A model generated the notes under the pieces. The model saw only the letters and a program-made list of their open reading frames with translations. It was not told the origin of the DNA and ran no database searches. A program made the translations under genes and the position numbers. Of a DNA stretch of 64,000 bases, positions 49,088-57,795 are shown piece after piece. Positions within the stretch are counted from its first letter, which is position 1. The number at the start of each line of letters is the position of its first letter. The DNA comes from Isoptericola variabilis 225 (GTDB lineage: Bacteria; Actinomycetota; Actinomycetes; Actinomycetales; Cellulomonadaceae), in assembly GCF_000215105.1 (NCBI RefSeq), contig NC_015588.1, forward strand, positions 1,550,001-1,614,000, in the 5' to 3' direction.

Positions 49088-51802
49088 GTGACGACCACGA
49101 CGCGAACCGGCGACCGCCCGCGCCTGCTCCTCATCGACGGGCACTCCATGGCCTACCGGGCGTTCTTCGCCCTGCCGGTGGAGAACTTCGCCACCCACTC
49201 GGGCCAGCCGACCAACGCCGTCTACGGCTTCACGTCGATGCTCATCAACCTCCTGCGCGACGAGGAGCCGACGCACGTCGCCGTCGCGTTCGACGCCGGG
49301 CGTCAGTCGTTCCGCACCGAGCTCCTGCCGAGCTACAAGGGCACGCGCGAGTCCAGCCCGGAGCCGTTCAAGGGCCAGGTCCCGCTCATCAAGGACATCC
49401 TCGCGGCGCTGCACGTGCCCACCCTCGAGCGGGAGGGCTACGAGGCGGACGACATCTTCGCGACGCTCGCGACCCAGGCCGCCGCGGCCGGCATGGAGGT
49501 GCTCGTCTGCTCGGGCGACCGCGACGCGTTCCAGCTCGTCTCCGACGACGTCACGGTGCTCTACCCCAAGCGCGGCGTCTCGGAGCTCACGCGCATGGAC
49601 CGGGCCGCCGTCGTCGACAAGTACGGGGTCCCGCCCGAGCAGTACCCCGACCTCGCGGCCCTCGTGGGCGAGACGAGCGACAACCTGCCCGGCGTGGCGG
49701 GCGTCGGGCCCAAGACGGCGGCCAAGTGGATCACGACGTACGGCAGCCTCGAGGGGCTGCTCGACCACGTCGACGAGCTCAAGGGCAAGGCGGCCGAGAA
49801 CCTGCGCGCCGCGGTCGAGCAGGTGCGGGTCAACCGCCGGCTCAACGCGCTCCTGACCGACCTCGAGCTGCCCGTCGGCCCCGACGACCTCGCGGTCCAG
49901 CCGTGGGACCGCGAGAGCGTGCACCAGGTCTTCGACGCGCTCGAGTTCCGCGTCCTGCGCGACCGGCTGTTCGCCCTCGCGCCCGAGGGCGAGGTCGAGC
50001 CCGAGTCGGGCATCGACGTCGACGTCGCGGACCTCGAGCCCGGCGGGCTCGCGGCCTGGCTGGCCGGGCGCGCGGGGCGCCGGCTCGGGCTCGACGTGTC
50101 GGGCACGCCGGTGCCCGGGGCGGGCGACGCGTGGGAGGTCGCCCTCGCCGACACGACCGGCGGCACCGCCGCGGCCGTCGGCCTCGACCTGTCCGAGCTC
50201 GACCCGGCCGACGAGAAGGCGCTCGCGGACTGGCTCGCGGACGCCGCCGCACCCAAGGCCGTCCACGGCGCCAAGGCGGCGTGGCACATGCTCGCGGCGC
50301 GCGGTCTCGACCTGCAGGGCGTCGACTTCGACACCGAGCTCGCGGCCTACCTGTGCTACCCCGACCAGCGCGGGTACGACCTCGGCGACCTCGTCGTGCG
50401 GCACCTCGGCCGCGAGCTGCGCGCCGACGACGCCGCGCCCGTCGGCGCGCAGGGCGCGCTCGACCTCGCGCTCGACGGCGCCGGCGACGACGCACGCTCG
50501 ACGCGGCAGGCGGCGCGCGCGGCCGCGGTCGCCGACCTGGCGGGCGCGCTGTCGGGGCAGCTGGCCGACCGCGGCGTCGAGCACCTCCTGCACGACGTCG
50601 AGCTGCCGTTGTCGCGCGTCCTGGCGCGCATGGAGGCCACGGGCATCGCGGCGGACGTCGAGTACCTCGAGGGGCTCGAGCAGCAGTTCGCGGCGCACGT
50701 GGCCCGGTCGGCGGCGGAGGCGTACGACGTCATCGGCCGCGAGGTCAACCTCGGCAGCCCCAAGCAGCTGCAGGAGGTCCTGTTCGACGAGCTCGGGATG
50801 CCGAAGACCAAGCGCATCAAGACCGGCTACACCACCGACGCCGCGTCCCTGCAGGACCTGTACGTCAAGACGGGGCACCCGTTCCTCGAGCACCTCCTCG
50901 CGCACCGCGACGCCTCGCGGCTGCGCCAGACGGTCGAGGGGCTGCTCAAGTCGGTCGCGGCCGACGGGCGGATCCACACGACGTTCCAGCAGACCATCGC
51001 GGCGACCGGCCGCCTGAGCTCGGCCGAGCCGAACCTGCAGAACATCCCCATCCGCACCGAGGAGGGGCGCCGCATCCGCCGGGCCTTCCGCGTGGGGGAG
51101 GGGTACGCCGAGCTGCTCACGGCGGACTACAGCCAGATCGAGATGCGGATCATGGCGCACCTGTCGGGCGACGAGGGGCTCATCGAGGCGTTCCGCTCCG
51201 GCGAGGACCTGCACCGGTACGTCGGCTCGCGGGTCTTCGAGGTCGCGCCCGAGGACGTCACCCCGGAGATGCGCTCGAAGATCAAGGCCATGAGCTACGG
51301 GCTCGCGTACGGGCTGAGCGCCTTCGGGCTCTCGCAGCAGCTGACGATCCCCACGAGCGAGGCCCAGACGCTCATGGACGACTACTTCACGCGCTTCGGC
51401 GGCGTGCGGGACTACCTCACGGGCGTCGTGGCCGAGGCGCGCGCCACCGGCTACACCGCCACGATCCTCGGGCGGCGGCGCTACCTGCCGGACCTCACGA
51501 GCGACAACCGGCAGCGCCGCCAGATGGCCGAGCGCATGGCGCTCAACGCCCCGATCCAGGGCAGCGCCGCCGACATCATCAAGCTCGCGATGCTGGGCGT
51601 GCAGCGCGAGCTCGACGCCCGCGGGCTCGCGTCGCGCCTGCTCCTGCAGGTGCACGACGAGCTCGTGGTCGAGGTGGCGCCGGGGGAGCGGGAGGCCGCC
51701 GAGGAGGTGCTGCGCACCCAGATGGCCTCGGCCGTCGACCTCGACGTGCCGCTCGACGTGTCCGTCGGCGCGGGGCAGACCTGGCACGACGCCGGGCACT
51801 GA
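49088..51802 (+). CDS. polA: DNA polymerase I
   Basis: A 904-residue repair and lagging-strand polymerase. The N-terminal 5'-3' exonuclease (residues 1 to about 300) has LLLIDGHSMAYRAFFALP, EADDIFATLA and LVGETSDNLPGVAGVGPKTA. The middle 3'-5' exonuclease fold is present but its first motif reads LGLDVSGTP and lacks the DxE pair, so proofreading should be absent, as in other actinobacteria. The polymerase domain has motif A TADYSQIEMR, motif B KIKAMSYGLAYGLSAFG and motif C LLLQVHDELVVE. GTG 49088 is used because of the leaderless box. It converges on the methyltransferase gene. Confidence 0.97.
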   Translation: MTTTTRTGDRPRLLLIDGHSMAYRAFFALPVENFATHSGQPTNAVYGFTSMLINLLRDEEPTHVAVAFDAGRQSFRTELLPSYKGTRESSPEPFKGQVPLIKDILAALHVPTLEREGYEADDIFATLATQAAAAGMEVLVCSGDRDAFQLVSDDVTVLYPKRGVSELTRMDRAAVVDKYGVPPEQYPDLAALVGETSDNLPGVAGVGPKTAAKWITTYGSLEGLLDHVDELKGKAAENLRAAVEQVRVNRRLNALLTDLELPVGPDDLAVQPWDRESVHQVFDALEFRVLRDRLFALAPEGEVEPESGIDVDVADLEPGGLAAWLAGRAGRRLGLDVSGTPVPGAGDAWEVALADTTGGTAAAVGLDLSELDPADEKALADWLADAAAPKAVHGAKAAWHMLAARGLDLQGVDFDTELAAYLCYPDQRGYDLGDLVVRHLGRELRADDAAPVGAQGALDLALDGAGDDARSTRQAARAAAVADLAGALSGQLADRGVEHLLHDVELPLSRVLARMEATGIAADVEYLEGLEQQFAAHVARSAAEAYDVIGREVNLGSPKQLQEVLFDELGMPKTKRIKTGYTTDAASLQDLYVKTGHPFLEHLLAHRDASRLRQTVEGLLKSVAADGRIHTTFQQTIAATGRLSSAEPNLQNIPIRTEEGRRIRRAFRVGEGYAELLTADYSQIEMRIMAHLSGDEGLIEAFRSGEDLHRYVGSRVFEVAPEDVTPEMRSKIKAMSYGLAYGLSAFGLSQQLTIPTSEAQTLMDDYFTRFGGVRDYLTGVVAEARATGYTATILGRRRYLPDLTSDNRQRRQMAERMALNAPIQGSAADIIKLAMLGVQRELDARGLASRLLLQVHDELVVEVAPGEREAAEEVLRTQMASAVDLDVPLDVSVGAGQTWHDAGH

Positions 51803-51812
51803 GCTCGCGCGG

Positions 51813-52634
51813 TCAGTCCCTGGTGGTGACGAACACCGCGGTGCCGGGCAGGTAGGCGCCGCGCTCCGGACCCCAGCCGCCCCACACCTGGTCGTTCCAC
51901 GCGGGCCACTCGGGCTCGACGACGTCGCGCAGGCGCAGCCCGGCCGCGACGACGTCGCGCACGTGGTCGCCGACGGTGCGGTGGTACTCGGCGTACACGA
52001 CGTGCCCGGCCGGGTCGGTCTCGACGTACGGCCGCCGGTCGAAGTACGACCGGTGCGCGGTCAGCCCGCGCAGGGTCGGGTCGTCGGGGAACGCCCAGCG
52101 CAGCGGGTGCGTGACCGAGAAGACCCACCGCCCGCCGGGACGCAGCACGCGGGCCGCCTCGGCGTGGACGCGCGTGGCGTCGGGCACGAACGGGACGACG
52201 CCGAACGACGTGAAGACGACGTCGAACGACGCGTCCGCGAACGGCAGCGCGCGGGCGTCGGCCTGGACGAGCGGCACCGCGACGCCCGTCGCGTCCGCGA
52301 GGCGCGCCGCGCCGTCGAGCATCCCGGCGGAGACGTCCGTCGCGACGACGCTCGCCCCGCGCGTCGCGAGCCAGCGCGAGCAGTGCGCCGCTCCCGCCCC
52401 GACCTCGAGCACGCGCGCGCCGGCGACGTCGCCGAGCAGGTGGGCCTCGTCCTCGGTGAGGCCCTCGGGGCCCCAGCGGAAGCCGGCGTCGCCGAGGAAC
52501 GCGCCGTGCTCGTCGAGGTACTCGGCGGCGTGGGCGTCCCACCAGGGACGTGCCGCGGAGCCGCCCTCGTCGTCGGGCACGTCGCGGTACCCGACGTCCG
52601 CGACGTCGCGGGGGTCCGGGGACGGGGTGATCAC
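51813..52634 (-). CDS. Class I SAM-dependent methyltransferase
   Basis: A 273-residue methyltransferase (Methyltransf_11 type). The SAM loop ARVLEVGAGAAHCSRWLATR, acidic loop VVATDVSAGML, and motif VQADARALPFADASFDVV are clear; HAEAARVLRPGGRWVFSVTH follows. A short acidic N-terminal segment and a C-terminal substrate domain with WPAWNDQVWGGWGPERG are conserved in a group of actinobacterial proteins. GTG 52634 has CACGAT six bases upstream. The substrate is not apparent. It lies between polA and rpsA on the opposite strand. Confidence 0.88.
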   Translation of the reverse strand: MITPSPDPRDVADVGYRDVPDDEGGSAARPWWDAHAAEYLDEHGAFLGDAGFRWGPEGLTEDEAHLLGDVAGARVLEVGAGAAHCSRWLATRGASVVATDVSAGMLDGAARLADATGVAVPLVQADARALPFADASFDVVFTSFGVVPFVPDATRVHAEAARVLRPGGRWVFSVTHPLRWAFPDDPTLRGLTAHRSYFDRRPYVETDPAGHVVYAEYHRTVGDHVRDVVAAGLRLRDVVEPEWPAWNDQVWGGWGPERGAYLPGTAVFVTTRD

Positions 52635-52657
52635 CGCCTCATCGTGCCACGGCCGCG

Positions 52658-52686
52658 TTGACCCTCGATGGGGGCGTCGTTAGGAT
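52658..52686 (+). promoter_or_regulatory. rpsA promoter (-35 TTGACC, -10 TAGGAT)
   Basis: TTGACC (52658-52663) and TAGGAT (52681-52686) are separated by exactly 17 bp, an almost ideal primary-sigma promoter. The leader to ATG 52799 is about 105 bases. Confidence 0.78.
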
Positions 52687-52798
52687 GTCATGCGGTGCAG
52701 TGCGCCTGTGTGCGCACGCGGCTGTCCCACCTTGCTGCACGACGCTGCGCCGAGACCCTGTCCGTACTACGCCCTGTCCGCATCGGAGCAACTACTCA

Positions 52799-54274
52799 AT
52801 GACCATCTCCACCACGAAGTCCGCCCCGCAGGTCGCCGTGAACGACATCGGCACCGAGGACGACTTCCTTGCCGCCGTCGACGCCACCATCAAGTACTTC
52901 AACGATGGTGACATCGTCGAAGGCACGATCGTCAAGGTCGACCGCGACGAGGTCCTCCTTGACATCGGCTACAAGACGGAGGGCGTGATCCCGTCGCGCG
53001 AGCTCTCCATCAAGCACGACGTGGACCCGGGCGAGGTCGTCGCCGTCGGCGACGTCGTCGAGGCTCTCGTCCTCCAGAAGGAGGACAAGGAGGGTCGCCT
53101 GATCCTGTCCAAGAAGCGCGCCCAGTACGAGCGCGCCTGGGGCACGATCGAGAAGATCAAGGAGGAGGACGGCGTCGTCACGGGCACCGTCATCGAGGTC
53201 GTCAAGGGCGGCCTCATCCTCGACATCGGCCTGCGCGGCTTCCTCCCGGCCTCCCTCGTGGAGATGCGCCGCGTCCGCGACCTCGCGCCGTACGTCGGCA
53301 AGGAGATCGAGGCCAAGATCATCGAGCTCGACAAGAACCGCAACAACGTGGTGCTGTCGCGCCGCGCCTGGCTCGAGCAGACGCAGTCCGAGGTCCGCTC
53401 CACCTTCCTGCAGACGCTGCAGAAGGGCCAGGTGCGCTCCGGTGTCGTCTCGTCGATCGTCAACTTCGGTGCGTTCGTCGACCTGGGCGGCGTGGACGGT
53501 CTCGTGCACGTCTCCGAGCTGTCCTGGAAGCACATCGACCACCCGTCCGAGGTTGTCGAGGTGGGCCAGGAGGTCACGGTCGAGGTGCTCGACGTCGACT
53601 TCGACCGCGAGCGCGTCTCCCTGTCGCTGAAGGCGACGCAGGAGGACCCGTGGCAGACCTTCGCCCGCACGCACGCCATCGGCCAGGTCGTGCCCGGCAA
53701 GGTCACCAAGCTTGTCCCGTTCGGTGCGTTCGTGCGCGTCGAGGACGGCATCGAGGGCCTCGTGCACATCTCCGAGCTGGCCGTCCGCCACGTCGAGCTG
53801 CCCGAGCAGGTCGTCACGGTTGGCCAGGAGGTCTTCGTCAAGGTCATCGACATCGACCTCGAGCGTCGCCGCATCTCGCTGTCCCTCAAGCAGGCCAACG
53901 AGGGCGTCGACCCCGAGTCGGAGGACTTCGACCCCGCGCTGTACGGCATGGCGGCCGAGTACGACGAGAACGGCGAGTACAAGTACCCCGAGGGCTTCGA
54001 CCCCGAGACCAACGAGTGGCTCGAGGGCTTCGAGGCGCAGCGGGAGGCCTGGGAGGCCGAGTACGCCAAGGCGCACGCGCGTTGGGAGGCGCACCGCGAG
54101 CAGGTGCGTGCCGCCCTCGCGGCCGACGCCGACGCGGCGGCGGGCGACGTCGTCTCCTCGGGCGGCGGCGCGTCGTCCTACTCCTCGGCTCCGGCCCAGC
54201 AGCAGGAGGCCACCGGCACGCTCGCCTCGGACGAGGCGCTCGCCGCGCTCCGTGAGAAGCTGACCGGCAACTGA
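52799..54274 (+). CDS. rpsA: 30S ribosomal protein S1
   Basis: A 491-residue protein with four S1 RNA-binding domains: about 35-105 (GDIVEGTIVKVDRDEVLLDI), 120-185 (GVVTGTVIEVVKGGLILDIG), 205-275 (GQVRSGVVSSIVNFGAFVDL) and 290-360 (GQVVPGKVTKLVPFGAFVRV). The C-terminal tail (370-491) is acidic, then Ala/Ser/Gln-rich, as is usual in actinobacteria. It helps mRNAs dock on the small subunit. The Shine-Dalgarno is weak (GGAG ten bases before the ATG), which fits autogenous control of S1 through its long leader. Codon use has more AAG/GAG and a lower third-position GC run than neighbours, as expected for a highly expressed gene. Confidence 0.97.
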   Translation: MTISTTKSAPQVAVNDIGTEDDFLAAVDATIKYFNDGDIVEGTIVKVDRDEVLLDIGYKTEGVIPSRELSIKHDVDPGEVVAVGDVVEALVLQKEDKEGRLILSKKRAQYERAWGTIEKIKEEDGVVTGTVIEVVKGGLILDIGLRGFLPASLVEMRRVRDLAPYVGKEIEAKIIELDKNRNNVVLSRRAWLEQTQSEVRSTFLQTLQKGQVRSGVVSSIVNFGAFVDLGGVDGLVHVSELSWKHIDHPSEVVEVGQEVTVEVLDVDFDRERVSLSLKATQEDPWQTFARTHAIGQVVPGKVTKLVPFGAFVRVEDGIEGLVHISELAVRHVELPEQVVTVGQEVFVKVIDIDLERRRISLSLKQANEGVDPESEDFDPALYGMAAEYDENGEYKYPEGFDPETNEWLEGFEAQREAWEAEYAKAHARWEAHREQVRAALAADADAAAGDVVSSGGGASSYSSAPAQQQEATGTLASDEALAALREKLTGN

Positions 54275-54285
54275 CCTCGTCAGTC

Positions 54286-54331
54286 ACGACGGAGGCCCGT
54301 CACCCCACGAGGGGCGGCGGGCCTCCGTCGT
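54286..54331 (+). terminator. Rho-independent terminator of rpsA
   Basis: A perfect 14-bp stem ACGACGGAGGCCCG (54286-54299) / CGGGCCTCCGTCGT (54318-54331) with an 18-nt loop, starting 12 bases after the rpsA stop and ending five bases before the repeat array. Confidence 0.85.
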
Positions 54332-54335
54332 TCGC

Positions 54336-54505
54336 CGAGGTAGCGCGTTCTCCGGCGAGGTAGCGCGTTTCTCGCCGAGGTAGCGCGTTCTGGCACGAGG
54401 TAGCGCCGGTTCCGGCGCTACCTCGTCGGTTCGGGCGCTACCTCGCGGGATCCTGCGCTACCTCGCCGGCGAACGCGCTACGTCGTCGGGTCGTGCGCTA
54501 CCTCG
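54336..54505. repeat. Nine-unit, 20-bp-periodic inverted array of CGAGGTAGCGC
   Basis: Four copies of CGAGGTAGCGC start at 54336, 54356, 54376 and 54396, and five copies of its complement GCGCTACCTCG start at 54415, 54435, 54455, 54475 and 54495. Step length is exactly 20 bp in both halves. Eight copies are exact; the one at 54475 has CGTCG for CCTCG. The centre is a perfect 15-bp palindrome, ACGAGGTAGCGCCGG-tt-CCGGCGCTACCTCGT (54395-54426). Units 1-4 pair register-perfectly with units 8-5, so transcripts could fold into a 150-nt hairpin of 11-bp helices separated by 9-by-9 internal loops. The spacers themselves are not conserved. Units 8 and 9 extend into the end of the ABC gene. Confidence 0.93.
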
Positions 54506-56418
54506 GCGAACTGGGTGCGGTAGAGCTCGGCGTACAGGCCGCCCGTGGCGAGGAGCTCGGTGTGCGTGCCCTGCTCGACGACGCGACCGTCGTCGAGGAC
54601 GACGATGCGGTCGGCGCCGCGCACGGTCGACAGCCGGTGCGCGATAACGAGCGAGGTGCGACCCGCGAGGGCCTCGTCGAGCGCCGCCTGCACCGCGGCC
54701 TCCGACTCGGAGTCGAGGTGGGCGGTCGCCTCGTCGAGCACGACGACGTCGGGCGCCTTGAGCAGCAGCCGCGCGATGGCGAGGCGCTGGCGCTCGCCGC
54801 CCGACAGGCGGTAGCCGCGGTCGCCGACGACCGTGTCGAGGCCTTCGGGCAGCCGGGACACGAGATCCCAGATCCGCGCCTGGCGCAGCGCCTGCTCGAT
54901 GTCGGCGTCCGTGGCGTCGGGGCGCGCGAAGCGGAGGTTCTCCGCGACGGTGTCGTGGAACAGGTGCGCCTCCTGCGACACGACGCCGACGGTCGCGCGC
55001 AGCGAGGAGAACGTGACGTCGCGCAGGTCGGTGCCGGCGATGCGCACGGCGCCCGACGTCGGGTCGTACATGCGAGAGACGAGGTGGGAGACCGTCGTCT
55101 TGCCGGCGCCCGACGGACCGACGAGTGCCACCATCGCGCCCGCGGGCACGGTGAACGTCACGTCGTGCAGCGTGTCCGACGTCGGGTCCTTGCGCGCCGC
55201 GGCGACCGACTCGAGCGACGCGAGCGAGACCTCGTCGGCGCGCGGGTACCGGAACGTCACGTGGTCGAGCTCGACGCTCGCGCCGCGTGCGGCGACGGCC
55301 GCGCGCAGGTCCGCGGCGTCCGGCTTCTCGGCGACGGTGGGCTCGAGGTCGAGCACCTCGAGCACGCGCTCGAAGCTCACGAGCGCCGTCATGACGTCGA
55401 CCTGGACGTTCGACATGGCCGTGAGCGGGCCGTAGAGCCGGCCGAGGTACGCGGTGAGCGCCACGACGCCGCCGATCGTGAGCTCGCCGGAGATGGCCTG
55501 CAGGCCGCCGAGACCGTAGACGATCGCGATCGCCACGGACGCGAGGGTCGTCAGGCCCACCCGGAACCACGTGCCGTACAACGCGCGCCGGACGCCGACG
55601 TCGCGCAGCATCCGCACCTGCTCGGCGTACCGGGCCGACTCGCGCACGGGGTCGCCGTACACCTTGGCCAGATGCGCTCCCGCGACGTTGAACCGCTCGT
55701 TCATGAGCTGGCCCGCGTCGGCGTTGAGCTCGTAGGACCGGCGCGTGAGATCCGCCAGGCGGCGGCCGAACCACCGCGCCGGCAGCACGAACGCGGGCAC
55801 GAGCACGAGCGCGAGCAGCGTGAGGCGCCACGACATGACGAGCATCGCCGCGAGCGTGAACACGATCGTCAGCCCGTTCGACACCACGCTCTGCAGCGTC
55901 GAGGTGAAGGCCTGCTGCGCCCCGAGCACGTCCCCGTTGAGCCGCTGCACGAGCGCGCCGGTGCGCGTGCGCGCGAAGAACGCGAGCGGCATGCGCTGGA
56001 CGTGGTCGAACACCGCGGTGCGCAGGTCCACGATGAGGCCCTCGCCGATCGAGGCCGACACCCAGCGCTCGACGACCGACAGCGCCGCGCCGACCAGCGC
56101 GAGCGCGGCCGCGGCGCCCGCGAGCAGGACGACGAGCCGGCGGTCCCCCTCGGCGATGCCGTCGTCGATGAGGTGCCGGAACAGCAGCGGCGTCGCCGCG
56201 CCGGCCGCGGCGCTGAGCACGAGCAGGCCGAGGAACACGGCCAGCAGGCGCCGGTACGGCCGGGAGAAGCCGAGGATCCGGCGCAGGGTCTCGCGTCCGA
56301 GCCGGCGCGACGCGACCGACGAGTCCTGCAGGTAGGACCGCATCGAGCCGCCGCCCGTGCCCGCGCGGCCGCCCCCGCCGGTGCGCGCGACGTCGGGCGG
56401 GTGGCCGGGCATGCTCAT
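54478..56418 (-). CDS. ABC exporter (fused permease and ATPase)
   Basis: A 646-residue multidrug/lipid-type half-transporter. Six membrane helices (about 60-345) precede the ATPase domain with Walker A GPSGAGKTT, signature LSGGERQRLAIARLLL, Walker B VVVLDEATAHLD and LVIAHRLST; all motifs are canonical, so it can act as a homodimer. The N-terminus is Gly-rich and may begin later at MRSYLQDSS (residue 26). The minus-strand TAGGCT seven bases before ATG 56418 supports the long form. The last codons (AEVAHDPTT) are written by repeat unit 9 and the stop TAG lies in unit 8. Substrate unknown. Confidence 0.9.
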   Translation of the reverse strand: MSMPGHPPDVARTGGGGRAGTGGGSMRSYLQDSSVASRRLGRETLRRILGFSRPYRRLLAVFLGLLVLSAAAGAATPLLFRHLIDDGIAEGDRRLVVLLAGAAAALALVGAALSVVERWVSASIGEGLIVDLRTAVFDHVQRMPLAFFARTRTGALVQRLNGDVLGAQQAFTSTLQSVVSNGLTIVFTLAAMLVMSWRLTLLALVLVPAFVLPARWFGRRLADLTRRSYELNADAGQLMNERFNVAGAHLAKVYGDPVRESARYAEQVRMLRDVGVRRALYGTWFRVGLTTLASVAIAIVYGLGGLQAISGELTIGGVVALTAYLGRLYGPLTAMSNVQVDVMTALVSFERVLEVLDLEPTVAEKPDAADLRAAVAARGASVELDHVTFRYPRADEVSLASLESVAAARKDPTSDTLHDVTFTVPAGAMVALVGPSGAGKTTVSHLVSRMYDPTSGAVRIAGTDLRDVTFSSLRATVGVVSQEAHLFHDTVAENLRFARPDATDADIEQALRQARIWDLVSRLPEGLDTVVGDRGYRLSGGERQRLAIARLLLKAPDVVVLDEATAHLDSESEAAVQAALDEALAGRTSLVIAHRLSTVRGADRIVVLDDGRVVEQGTHTELLATGGLYAELYRTQFAEVAHDPTT

Positions 56419-56425
56419 GCCGGGA

Positions 56426-56431
56426 AGCCTA
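56426..56431 (-). promoter_or_regulatory. -10 box of the ABC exporter gene
   Basis: On the minus strand TAGGCT is seven bases before ATG 56418; divergent from the coaE box 34 bases away. Confidence 0.5.
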
Positions 56432-56464
56432 CGCCGGGACTCGGCACGCCCTGCCGGGCTGGGG

Positions 56465-56470
56465 CAGGAT
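56465..56470 (+). promoter_or_regulatory. -10-like box of coaE
   Basis: CAGGAT is seven bases before ATG 56478; no Shine-Dalgarno is present. The ATG at 56469 overlaps the box. Confidence 0.45.
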
Positions 56471-56477
56471 GGTCCCC

Positions 56478-57116
56478 ATGTTCCGGATCGGGCTCACGGG
56501 CGGCATCGCCGCGGGGAAGTCGGTCGTCGCGCGTCGCCTCGGCGAGCTCGGCGCCGTCGTGATCGACCACGACGGGCTGGCGCGCGAGGCGGTCGCGCCC
56601 GGCTCGGTCGGGCTGGAGGAGATCGTCGAGGCGTTCGGCCCGCAGGTGCTCGCGCCGGACGGCTCGCTCGACCGGCCGGCGCTGGGGCGGGTCGTGTTCG
56701 CCGACGACGCCGCGCGCGCCCGGCTCGAGGGCATCGTCCACCCGGAGGTGCGCCGGCTGTCGGCCGAGCGCGAGGCCGCCGCCGGCGCCGCGGACCCGCG
56801 CGCCGTCGTCGTGCACGACATCCCGCTCCTCGTCGAGACCGGCCAGGCCGACCGGTTCCATCTTCTGGTCGTGGTGCACGCGCCCGCCGAGCAGCGCGTG
56901 CGCCGGCTCGTCGAGGGCCGCGGCATGACCGAGGCCGACGCGCGGGCGCGCGTCGCCGCGCAGGCCTCCGACGACGCGCGGCTCGCCGCCGCGGACGTCA
57001 CGCTCGACGGCACCGGCACCGAGGAGGCGCTGCGCGAGCAGGTCGACGCGCTGTGGGAGCGCGTCGGGCGCGAGGTCGCCGAGGAGCTCGCGGCCGAGGA
57101 GGCCGAGCGCGCGTGA
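56478..57116 (+). CDS. coaE: Dephospho-CoA kinase
   Basis: A 212-residue P-loop kinase for the last step of coenzyme A synthesis. Walker [12 protein letters not shown] begins at residue 5; the substrate region [16 protein letters not shown] and the lid [11 protein letters not shown] are typical. It lacks the extra C-terminal GrpB-like (UPF0157) domain fused to CoaE in mycobacteria. ATG 56478 is chosen from the family start MFRIGLTGG and the leaderless box. The stop overlaps the pyroglutamyl peptidase start by GTGA. Confidence 0.95.
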   Translation: MFRIGLTGGIAAGKSVVARRLGELGAVVIDHDGLAREAVAPGSVGLEEIVEAFGPQVLAPDGSLDRPALGRVVFADDAARARLEGIVHPEVRRLSAEREAAAGAADPRAVVVHDIPLLVETGQADRFHLLVVVHAPAEQRVRRLVEGRGMTEADARARVAAQASDDARLAAADVTLDGTGTEEALREQVDALWERVGREVAEELAAEEAERA

Positions 57117-57736
57117 GGGTGCTCGTCACCGGCTTCGAGCCGTTCGGGGGCGACGCCGTCAACGAGTCCTGGGAGGCGGTGCAGGAGCTCGAGCGACGGT
57201 GGACCGGGCCCGCCAGGCTCGTCGCGGCCCGCCTGCCCGTCACCTTCGCGGGCGCCCGGACCGCGCTCGACGCGCTCGTCGCGGAGCACGCGCCCGACGT
57301 CGTGGTGTGCACGGGGCTCGCGGCCGGTACCGAGGCGGTGCGGCTCGAGCGGGTCGCGCTCAACGTCGCCGACGCGCGCATCCCGGACAACGCGGGCGCC
57401 CAGCCGGTCGACGAGCCCGTGGTCGACGGCGGCCCGGTCGCCTACCTCAGCACCCTGCCGCTCAAGGCGACGCTCGCCGCGCTGCGCGACGCGGGGCTGC
57501 GCGCGGTCGTGAGCAACACCGCGGGCACCTACGTGTGCAACGCCACGTTCTACGCGCTCGCGCACCTGCTCGCCGGCCGCCCGGGCGTCCGGGCGGGCTT
57601 CGTGCACCTGCCGCGCGCGGACGTCCTGCCTGCCCGGGACGCCGCACGGGCGCTCGCGGTGGTCGTGCGCACCGCCGTCGAGCACGCGGCCGGGCGGGTC
57701 GCCGAGCCGGCGCTCGCGGCCGGCGCGGAGCACTGA
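57113..57736 (+). CDS. pcp: Pyroglutamyl-peptidase I
   Basis: A 207-residue cysteine peptidase (C15) that removes N-terminal pyroglutamate from peptides. The fold begins [20 protein letters not shown]; the catalytic triad is Glu79 (RLERVALN), Cys142 ([13 protein letters not shown]) and His165 ([10 protein letters not shown]), all in place. It overlaps coaE by four bases, so the two are in one operon, although their jobs are unrelated. uvrB follows after about 60 bases with its own promoter-like box. Confidence 0.93.
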   Translation: MRVLVTGFEPFGGDAVNESWEAVQELERRWTGPARLVAARLPVTFAGARTALDALVAEHAPDVVVCTGLAAGTEAVRLERVALNVADARIPDNAGAQPVDEPVVDGGPVAYLSTLPLKATLAALRDAGLRAVVSNTAGTYVCNATFYALAHLLAGRPGVRAGFVHLPRADVLPARDAARALAVVVRTAVEHAAGRVAEPALAAGAEH

Positions 57737-57783
57737 GGGGGCCGCGGCCGACCCGGGCGCCCCACGATGTCGGTGGCGCGGCC

Positions 57784-57789
57784 TACCGT
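57784..57789 (+). promoter_or_regulatory. -10 box of uvrB
   Basis: TACCGT is six bases before ATG 57796. A TAGGGT immediately after it is too close to the ATG. No LexA-type palindrome is visible nearby. Confidence 0.45.
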
Positions 57790-57795
57790 AGGGTC

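Noticed and set aside
48512..51799. Long open frame antisense to polA
   Set aside because: Same cause; polA has all motifs in the other frame and the antisense sequence has none.
54336..54505. CRISPR array
   Set aside because: The repeat is 11 bp with 9-bp spacers and flips orientation in the middle; there are no cas genes and spacers are too short.
54286..54505. Mobile element or insertion sequence at the repeat array
   Set aside because: No transposase, terminal inverted repeats flanking a gene, or target duplication is visible.
57737..57795. LexA box upstream of uvrB
   Set aside because: No GAAC-N4-GTTC-like sequence is visible.
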